64,000 bases of DNA from Micromonospora tarensis (GTDB lineage Bacteria; Actinomycetota; Actinomycetes; Mycobacteriales; Micromonosporaceae). Shown here one piece after another: positions 37,329 through 44,207 of the stretch; the stretch's first letter is position 1, and every line of letters begins with the position of its first letter. The stretch is taken from the NCBI RefSeq assembly GCF_016803395.1, contig NZ_JAEVHL010000015.1:1-64000 (forward strand), written 5' to 3'. A program made the position numbers and the translations under genes. The notes under the pieces were generated by a model. That model worked only from the letters and a program-made list of their open reading frames with translations. It did no database searches and had not been told where the DNA came from.

Positions 37329-40058
37329 ATGACCGTCACCGCACCCGACCGTCGTGGCCAGCGGCCCGAGTTCGCCACACCTGACAGCTTCCTGGCCCGG
37401 ATCGGCGGGCTCCCGCTGGACACCACCGAGCGGCTGGCCTTCCCCCGCACCGCGGCCTGGGCAAACCGCCTGGTCGACATCGAGGCGGAGTTGCTCGCCA
37501 CCGGCGAACGGATCGCCGATCTGCTCGCCGCCGCCGTCGCCGCCCAGCCTGCCGATTCGGCGCTGCGGACACCGCTGATCAACCTGCGCCGGGAGGTGTT
37601 CAACAACCGGCGGCCTCGCGACCCCTCGGCGGCCACCGCAGTCCTGGCGGCGGGAGCGCCCGAGGTGAGCGCGGAGTACCGGGACTGGCTGGACTCCCGG
37701 CACCGGTTCGATGACGAGCTGGCCGCCGGGGACGCCCTGTTCGCGTTGGAGTGGCCGGTCCGGCGGTCCGCGCTGCGCGATGTCGCCGGTGAACCGGCGC
37801 TGCGGCACGGGCTGCTGCTCTCCTCCCGGACCCTGGACCGCCAACTGCCCCGCTATCTTGAGGCCGGGGACGCGCCGCTGAACAAACGCGCCCGTCGGGT
37901 CGAACGCTCCCTGCTCGAGTACGTCTACCGCGCGGCGACCAAGACCAGCCCGTTCTCCACCTTCACCACCGTCTGCGAGGGGTCCTTCGACGACGGCTCC
38001 GGAGCCGCGCTGCGGCTGGTCCGTGAGCACGCCGGCGAGCAGCACCACGTCCGGCTCAACGTAGCCACGCTCGGTCGGCTGGCGAACGCGGTGATCGCCC
38101 GCGCCGACATCCGGTCCGAGCTTCCCGTCCGACTCGTCACCGGGCTGCGCTCCGGCGCGCAACGACTGTCGTACCTGCGCCGCGAGGCGAGGGCGAGCCG
38201 GACCGGTGGCGCGATGGAGCTGAGCCGGGTGCACGAGAGCCTGTTCCACCTGCCGACCAGCGAACTGATGCGGGATCTGACCGGCCTGCTCGGCAATGGT
38301 CGGACGCGGCCGCTGCGGCAGGTGGTGGACGCGCTCGTCGGGCTCGCCCCCGGCACCCGCAGCCCGACCGACGTCGAACGCTACCTCGACCATCTGCTGC
38401 GGCTGGGTCTGCTGGTGGCACCCGCGCTACGGGTGGACATCCACCATCCGGACCCGTTGGCCGGCTTCCGGTCGGCACTGCGCGACCTGGACCAGCCCTG
38501 GGCCCACCTGCTGGCCGACCGACTCGACGCGGTGGACCACCACCTCAGCGCGTACCCCGCCGCTGGCCTGCACCGGCGGCGCGACCTGCTCGACGCCGTC
38601 GGGACCGAGTTGGTGCGCGCCCATGCCGACCTCGACCAACCGGACGTCACACTGCCCGCGACACTCCTGTACGAGGACGTGGTGCTGCCCGCGCGGGTCA
38701 CCGCCGACCGGCGCTCCTGGGGCCGGCTCACCGCCGACCTGTCAGTGGTCGCCGGCGTCCTGCCGGTCTTCGACGTCCAGCTCAGCCGGCGGTTGGTCAC
38801 CAAGGGATACTTCCGCGCCCGGTACGGTGCCGGCGGGCACACTGATGACCTGCTCACGTTCGCCCACGAGTACCTGGACGACTTCTTCGACCACTTCGTC
38901 AGCAGCCAGCTGCGCCGCCGCCCGTTCGACCGGGAGAACCGGTACGTCCCGCAGGCCAACACGTTCCAGCTACCCGAGATCGACGCACTGGACGACGCGC
39001 GCGAGGCGGCCGGCCGCCTGGTCAACGCGGCATACGCGGCGCTACCGCCGGACGCCACCGAACTGGTCCTCGACGACGAATTCTTCACCGAGCTGCGCGA
39101 GCGGGTGCCCGCCACGCTCGGACCGGTCGAGGCGCACGGCTTCTTCCTCCAGTTGGCGCGTACGACGGACGGCCCGCTCGGCGTCGTCAACAAGGCGTTC
39201 ACCGGGCCGGCGCTGATGCTCTCCCGGTTCGCCCGGTGGCTCGGCGGCGACGACGGCGACCTGCTGGCCCGGGGCCTGTCCGCCGCCCAACCGCACGGGG
39301 TGGTCTTCGCCGAGCTGAAGGGGGGCCACGAGGACACCAACCTCAACCTGCACCCGGCCGCCACCCCGTACGAGCTGGTCTGTCCGGGTGACATCAGTTC
39401 ACGCCCCGCAGACGAGCAGATCGCCATCGATGACCTGGTGCTGTACGACGACCCGACCCAGGACCGACTGGTGCTCCGCTCGCGCCGGCTCGGCGTCGAG
39501 GTGGTCCCGGTCTACCTGGGCTTCCTGCTACCGATGGCGCTGCCCGAGATCCAGCAGGTGCTGATGACCTTCTCCCCCACCGGGATGGCCCCGATCGACC
39601 TGTGGGCCGGCACCACAGTGCCGCTGCCCGACCGGGGCATCGTGGGCTATCCGCGGATCCGTTACCGGGATGTCGTGCTCCAGCGACGAATGTGGAAGGC
39701 CCACCCGGACTGCCTCCCGACATCCGCCGCCGACGCGCCGGGTAGCCAGACGATGCTGGCGTGGGCCCGCTGGCGGCGCCGGCACGGGCTGCCCCGGCGG
39801 GTCTTCGTCACCCCGGACGCCCTCGGCGGGGCGGCCGGCAGCGCCCCGTCCTTCGGCACCCACAAACCGCTCTACATCGACTTCGACAGCTACTTCTCGC
39901 TGAACCTACTGACGGCCGTGGCCCGGGCCGCGGAGAACCGCCTCGTCTTCACGGAGATGCTGCCGGACCACTGTCAACAGTGGCTCACCGACCGGGACGG
40001 CGCGCACGTCAGCGAACTCGTCCTCGCATTCAACGCAACCCCTCGGGAGGCGCGATGA
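37329..40058 (+). CDS. Split LanB dehydratase, glutamylation protein
   Basis: 909 residues, the size of TbtB/GodF-type proteins that transfer Glu from tRNA(Glu) to Ser/Thr of the core. Lantibiotic-dehydratase N-terminal features: VYRAATKTSPFSTFTTVCEG (conserved Arg/Ser-Pro-Phe patch), HVRLNVATLGRL, RSWGRLTADLSVVAG, and late conserved blocks DDPTQDRLVLRSRRLGVEV and RIRYRDVVLQRRMWK. GAGGAGG lies just before the ATG. The elimination partner follows with an ATGA overlap. Together they would make dehydroalanine/dehydrobutyrine from Ser/Thr not cyclised by the YcaO enzyme. Confidence 0.92.
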   Translation: MTVTAPDRRGQRPEFATPDSFLARIGGLPLDTTERLAFPRTAAWANRLVDIEAELLATGERIADLLAAAVAAQPADSALRTPLINLRREVFNNRRPRDPSAATAVLAAGAPEVSAEYRDWLDSRHRFDDELAAGDALFALEWPVRRSALRDVAGEPALRHGLLLSSRTLDRQLPRYLEAGDAPLNKRARRVERSLLEYVYRAATKTSPFSTFTTVCEGSFDDGSGAALRLVREHAGEQHHVRLNVATLGRLANAVIARADIRSELPVRLVTGLRSGAQRLSYLRREARASRTGGAMELSRVHESLFHLPTSELMRDLTGLLGNGRTRPLRQVVDALVGLAPGTRSPTDVERYLDHLLRLGLLVAPALRVDIHHPDPLAGFRSALRDLDQPWAHLLADRLDAVDHHLSAYPAAGLHRRRDLLDAVGTELVRAHADLDQPDVTLPATLLYEDVVLPARVTADRRSWGRLTADLSVVAGVLPVFDVQLSRRLVTKGYFRARYGAGGHTDDLLTFAHEYLDDFFDHFVSSQLRRRPFDRENRYVPQANTFQLPEIDALDDAREAAGRLVNAAYAALPPDATELVLDDEFFTELRERVPATLGPVEAHGFFLQLARTTDGPLGVVNKAFTGPALMLSRFARWLGGDDGDLLARGLSAAQPHGVVFAELKGGHEDTNLNLHPAATPYELVCPGDISSRPADEQIAIDDLVLYDDPTQDRLVLRSRRLGVEVVPVYLGFLLPMALPEIQQVLMTFSPTGMAPIDLWAGTTVPLPDRGIVGYPRIRYRDVVLQRRMWKAHPDCLPTSAADAPGSQTMLAWARWRRRHGLPRRVFVTPDALGGAAGSAPSFGTHKPLYIDFDSYFSLNLLTAVARAAENRLVFTEMLPDHCQQWLTDRDGAHVSELVLAFNATPREAR

Positions 40059-41077
40059 CCAGGTGGATCAGCCTGCACATCCACTACGCCAGCAACAGCG
40101 ATCCACTGCTGTCGCAGTGCGTCGAGCCCCTGGTGTCCGAGTTGCGCGGCCGGGGGCTGCTGCGGCGCTGGTTCTTCATCCGCTACTGGCTCGAAGGTCC
40201 GCACGTGCGCCTGCGCCTGCTGCCGACGGACGAGACCGCGTCGGCCGAGGTCCAGCTCGTGGCACAGGAGGCGATCGGCGCCTTCCTCAAGCACCGGCCA
40301 GCCCTCTACGACGCGTCGACTGCCAACGCCGGTGAGGTGTACCGGAAACTGTTCCTCGCCGAGTACGGCGAGGAACAGTGGCGGGAGAGGTACGGCCAAC
40401 TGGAGGAGATGCCGCTCCGCGCCAACAACAGCGTGCACCTGGAGCCCTACGAGCCGGAGTACGACAGGTACGGCGGCCCGGCCGGCGTCGAACTGGCCGA
40501 ACGGCACTTCGAGGTCTCCAGTGATCTGGTCCTGCGGTTGCTCGCGACGACAAACATGCACGTCAGCTCGGTCCGGCTGGGCAGCTCCGCACGGTTCGCG
40601 GCGGTGCTGTGCTTCGCCTTCCTCGGCGACGCCCTGCGGGTGGCCCGGTTCTTCGCCGACTACCGCCGGTTCTGGGAGAACCTGTACCAGGAGAGCAGCG
40701 ACGCCCACCACGACCGTTTCGACGCGGGCTTCGATCGGGTGGCGGTCGGGCTGGGCGCACATCTGGCCCGGCTGCGCGACGGCAGCCGGGACTCCACCCA
40801 CCCCGGACTGACCGCCCTCGAACGCGACTGGGCTCGCCACGCGCTGCTCCTGCGGGAGGAGGTGGTCCGGCTCGCCGAGACGGGTCAGCTGGTGTTCGGG
40901 CGGCGCGGCCAGAGCGAACCGACCACCGTCAGCGACCCGGACATCGCGTTCACAGTGCTCCTCAGCTCGTACGTGCACATGACCAACAACCGGATCGGGA
41001 CGAGCATCCTCGACGAGATCTACCTGTCGTACCTGATGGAGCGGGCGTTGACCGAGGCCGAGGCGGTGACGGCATGA
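40055..41077 (+). CDS. Split LanB elimination protein (SpaB_C / thiopeptide-type)
   Basis: 340 residues, start overlapping the LanB stop. SpaB C-terminal-type domain: WISLHIHY at the N-terminus, LLRRWFFIRYWLEGPHVRLR (the conserved Arg/His patch of the glutamate-elimination site), VHLEPYEPEYDRYGGPAG and AERHFEVSSDLVL, ending with SSYVHMTNNRIG. It removes glutamate from glutamylated Ser/Thr to leave dehydroamino acids. Only one such protein exists in the cluster; thiopeptides need a second homologue as pyridine synthase. I assign elimination rather than cycloaddition; the two are homologous, so a structure comparison would settle it. Confidence 0.88.
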   Translation: MTRWISLHIHYASNSDPLLSQCVEPLVSELRGRGLLRRWFFIRYWLEGPHVRLRLLPTDETASAEVQLVAQEAIGAFLKHRPALYDASTANAGEVYRKLFLAEYGEEQWRERYGQLEEMPLRANNSVHLEPYEPEYDRYGGPAGVELAERHFEVSSDLVLRLLATTNMHVSSVRLGSSARFAAVLCFAFLGDALRVARFFADYRRFWENLYQESSDAHHDRFDAGFDRVAVGLGAHLARLRDGSRDSTHPGLTALERDWARHALLLREEVVRLAETGQLVFGRRGQSEPTTVSDPDIAFTVLLSSYVHMTNNRIGTSILDEIYLSYLMERALTEAEAVTA

Positions 41078-42333
41078 CCGTTCCCGGCCTCCACGAGCTG
41101 CCGCCGCGAGTGCGTGCGGACATCGTGTTGGGCGCCCCGTTGCGTCGGGGCGACAGCACAGTGCACTTCGTGAAGGATCCGCGTACCGGCTGGTTCTACC
41201 AACTGGGTGGGCGCGAGTTCTTTCTCCTCTCCCAGCTGGATGGACGGCAGACGAGGGCGGAGGTCGAGACGGCGTATGCGGACCGGTTCGGCCGCCGGCT
41301 CGGTTCCGCACACTGGACGGCGCTGCTCGACATGTTCCGTCGCCGACAACTGCTCGTCGAGCAGACCGAGGCCGGTGCGGTGGTCGATGACGACGTCGAG
41401 CTGGTCGAGTTGCGGGACCGCGCGGACCAGCAGCGCCGCTCGGGGCGGCGCCGGCTGTGGTACGCGCGGTTCCCGATCGTGAACCCCGACCGGTTCCTGC
41501 GCTGGCTGGCGCCGCGGCTGGGTTGGTGGTATTCGCCCTGGTTCGTGGTGCCGGCGCTGGTCGCGGCTGCCGTCTGCGTGGTGCTGGCGGTCAGCAGAGC
41601 TGGCGATCTGTACGCCGCGTCCCGGATGAACATCGGGCACCCGCTCGCCGCGGTGTCGTTCGCCACCACCTGGCTGGTGATCGCGTTGCACGAGGTCGCG
41701 CACGGGCTGACCTGCCGTCGGTTCGGCGGAGCGGCCACCGAACTCGGCGTCCTGTGGCGGTTTCCCCTGCTCACGCCCTACTGCAAGACCGACGACGTGG
41801 TGCTGTTCGCCCGCCGCCGACACCGGGTCTACACCGCCTTCGCCGGGGTCTTCGTGAACCTTGTCGCGCTGGTGCCCTTCACCGTCGGCTGGCTGCTGAG
41901 CACGCCCGGCAGCCACGCGCACGCGCTGGCCGGCTCGCTGCTGCTGTACGGCACGCTCACCGTGCTGCTGAACCTGCTGCCGGTGCTGCGACTCGACGGG
42001 TACTTCATGCTCAACCACGCGGTCGGGATGCTCGACCTGCGCCAGGAGACGTACCGGTTCTGGACCGCGCTGCTGCGCCGGCGCGGCCTCGAATCTTTCC
42101 GGGGCCGGGACCGTCCGATCCATGTGCTGTACGGGCTCACCGTCATCCTGCTTGCCGGGACGCTGTCCGTGGCAGTGCTCACGGCCTGGTACGTGAATCT
42201 CAGCCGGTGGGTCAACCCGCCGGCCGCGGTGACCCTCCTCGCCGCCGAGGCGGTCGGGCTCACCCTTCTCATCCGGTACCTCCGGCGCCGGCGCGCCCGG
42301 CTCGCCGCAGGTCAACCAGAGCAGGCCGGATGA
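41074..42333 (+). CDS. M50 (site-2-protease type) membrane metallopeptidase with PqqD/RRE-like N-terminus
   Basis: 419 residues, ATGA overlap upstream and downstream. The N-terminal ~115 residues (TVHFVKDPRTGWFYQLGGRE, FFLLSQLDGRQT) look like a PqqD-like winged-helix fold. About six membrane helices follow. The zinc site is H206-E-x-x-H210 (HEVAHGLTC) with Asp308 in LNLLPVLRLDGYF, the intact M50 pair. Clusters of this type need a leader peptidase and none other is visible, so it is the best candidate for leader removal coupled to export by the ABC pair encoded next. That role is an inference. Confidence 0.88.
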   Translation: MTVPGLHELPPRVRADIVLGAPLRRGDSTVHFVKDPRTGWFYQLGGREFFLLSQLDGRQTRAEVETAYADRFGRRLGSAHWTALLDMFRRRQLLVEQTEAGAVVDDDVELVELRDRADQQRRSGRRRLWYARFPIVNPDRFLRWLAPRLGWWYSPWFVVPALVAAAVCVVLAVSRAGDLYAASRMNIGHPLAAVSFATTWLVIALHEVAHGLTCRRFGGAATELGVLWRFPLLTPYCKTDDVVLFARRRHRVYTAFAGVFVNLVALVPFTVGWLLSTPGSHAHALAGSLLLYGTLTVLLNLLPVLRLDGYFMLNHAVGMLDLRQETYRFWTALLRRRGLESFRGRDRPIHVLYGLTVILLAGTLSVAVLTAWYVNLSRWVNPPAAVTLLAAEAVGLTLLIRYLRRRRARLAAGQPEQAG

Positions 42334-43364
42334 GCGCCCTCGGTACGGCCCCGGGCCGGACGTCCTCCGCCGCCCGCACCGCGCCGGTCATCGAAACGGA
42401 TGGGCTGACCCGGTCCTACCCGCCGGACATCCGAGCCGTCAGCGATCTGCGGCTGACCGTCAATCCGGGCGAGGTCTACGGGTTCCTGGGGCGCAACGGC
42501 GCCGGCAAGACCACCACGATGCGCATGCTGGTCGGACTGGTCCGCCCGAGTGCCGGCACCGGCCGGGTGCTCGGTCGTCCGCTCGGTGATCCGCGCGCGC
42601 TGGCCCGGGTGGGCAGCCTGATCGAGTCGCCCGCGTTCGAGCCTCACCTGTCCGGCTTGGACAACCTCCGGCTGCTGGCCCGATATCTCGGAGTCGACGA
42701 TGCTCAGGCGCACGCGGGCATCGCCGAGGTGGAACTGACCGCGCAGGCGAACCACCCCTTCCGCACGTACTCCCTGGGTATGAAGCAGCGGCTCGGGGTG
42801 GCCGCAGCCCTGCTCAATGATCCTGAACTGCTGATTCTCGACGAACCGACCAACGGGCTCGATCCGGCCGGCATGGTTGCCATGCGCGACCTGTTCCGGG
42901 CGCTCGCCGCGCGGGGGCGCACCGTGTTCCTCTCCAGTCATCTGCTCGACGAGGTCGAGCAGGTCTGCGACCGGGTCGGCATCATCCATGCCGGGCGGCT
43001 GGTGATGGAGGGGAGCCTGGCTCAGCTCCAGGCCAAGCTCGGCGGGCCGGGCCTGGTGTCGGTCCGGGCGCAGCCGGTGGAGACCGCGCTGGCCCGCCTG
43101 CGATCCGTCCCCGGCCTCAGCCCCATCCGCACCAACGGTGACCTGTTGGAACTCGAAATCCCCGGGGACCGGGCCGCGGAGATCAACGAGACGCTGGTCC
43201 TCGCCGGGGTCCGGGTCAGCGAGCTGACCGTGGCACACCGCTCGCTGGAGGATGTCTTCCTCGGTTTGACCGGCCCGACCACCAGTGCCGGGTCGCCTCC
43301 CGCCGGGCCGACGGCGCCGGGTGCGGGTGCTCGTCGTGTCGACCCGAAGGACGGTGGCGAATGA
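42330..43364 (+). CDS. ABC exporter ATPase (drug/lantibiotic-resistance type)
   Basis: 344 residues. Walker A GRNGAGKTTTM, Q-loop region IESPAFEPHLSG, signature YSLGMKQRLGVAAALL, Walker B LLILDEPTNGLDPAG and H-loop LSSHLLDEVEQV are intact. The C-terminal part is a DUF4162-like domain (about 225-310). It belongs to the CcmA/BcrA group that powers separate two-helix-bundle permeases for export or self-resistance. Overlaps both neighbours by 4 bp, inside the biosynthetic operon. Confidence 0.93.
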   Translation: MSALGTAPGRTSSAARTAPVIETDGLTRSYPPDIRAVSDLRLTVNPGEVYGFLGRNGAGKTTTMRMLVGLVRPSAGTGRVLGRPLGDPRALARVGSLIESPAFEPHLSGLDNLRLLARYLGVDDAQAHAGIAEVELTAQANHPFRTYSLGMKQRLGVAAALLNDPELLILDEPTNGLDPAGMVAMRDLFRALAARGRTVFLSSHLLDEVEQVCDRVGIIHAGRLVMEGSLAQLQAKLGGPGLVSVRAQPVETALARLRSVPGLSPIRTNGDLLELEIPGDRAAEINETLVLAGVRVSELTVAHRSLEDVFLGLTGPTTSAGSPPAGPTAPGAGARRVDPKDGGE

Positions 43365-44182
43365 CGGCACGCAGCCTACGCGGAGCGCTCTTCACGCTCC
43401 GCCGTCGACCGGCGCTCCGGGTACTCACCGCGGTCTGGGCGCTCCAGATCATCTGTTTCGTCTACCTGATCACGTACATCGTCTACCGATCCGTGCCCGG
43501 GGAGTCCCCGGACGAGCTGCGACAACTACTGACCAGTCTGCTGCCCGCCAGCGCGGACCGTACGGTGGTGGGCGCGCTGCCGATGTGGGGTGGCCCGGTG
43601 ATGCTCATCCTCGGGGCTCTGGTCGCGGGGGGCGACGAGCGGTGGGGAAGCTCCCGCACCGTACTGGCGCGTTTCGCCGACCGGACCGCGTTCCTGCTCG
43701 GCAGGTTCCTCGCGCTGGTCCTGGTGCTATTACTCCTGTCGGTGCTGACGATCGCGCTCAGCGCGCTGTGCAGCGCAGCGATCGCCGCGGCGGAGGGCGA
43801 GGCGATCCGGTGGCCCGGGCCGGGCAGGCTCGCCGTCGCGTTGGTCTCGGTCTGGTTGATCGTGACCGCGTGGGGTGCGGTCGGATTCACCCTCGCCCTG
43901 GCCACCCGCAACCTGGCCGCCGCGATCGGCATCGGGCTGCTCTGGACCCTCATGGTGGAGAACCTGGTGAACGGCCTCGGCGCAGTCATACCCCTCTTCG
44001 GCGCAGTCGGTTCGATCCTGCTCAGCACCAGCTCCGGTTCGGTCGCGGCCGCGTTGGGCGCCAGCGGATTCGGGGTGGATCCGGTGACCAGCGGCCCGGT
44101 CGCCGCCGCGGTGCTCGCCGGATACACGGTGGTCGCACTCACCACCGCTCTGGTCATCTTCCGCCGCCGCGATCTTGGCTGA
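43361..44182 (+). CDS. ABC-2-type permease
   Basis: 273 residues with about six hydrophobic segments (e.g. TAVWALQIICFVYLITYIVY, WGGPVMLILGALVAGG, LGRFLALVLVLLLLSVLTIA, VVALTTALVIF). Partner of the ATPase just upstream. Likely exports or gives immunity to the modified peptide. Last gene of the plus-strand operon; 25 bp separate its stop from that of the convergent LAL regulator. Confidence 0.9.
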   Translation: MTARSLRGALFTLRRRPALRVLTAVWALQIICFVYLITYIVYRSVPGESPDELRQLLTSLLPASADRTVVGALPMWGGPVMLILGALVAGGDERWGSSRTVLARFADRTAFLLGRFLALVLVLLLLSVLTIALSALCSAAIAAAEGEAIRWPGPGRLAVALVSVWLIVTAWGAVGFTLALATRNLAAAIGIGLLWTLMVENLVNGLGAVIPLFGAVGSILLSTSSGSVAAALGASGFGVDPVTSGPVAAAVLAGYTVVALTTALVIFRRRDLG

Positions 44183-44207
44183 GACGGCGATGTCGCCCGG
44201 GTTGAGG

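Noticed and set aside
40055..41077. Reading the SpaB_C protein as a thiopeptide pyridine synthase
   Set aside because: It is the only such protein, directly coupled to the LanB glutamylation gene, and keeps the FFIRYW-GPH-RLR patch expected for the elimination partner.
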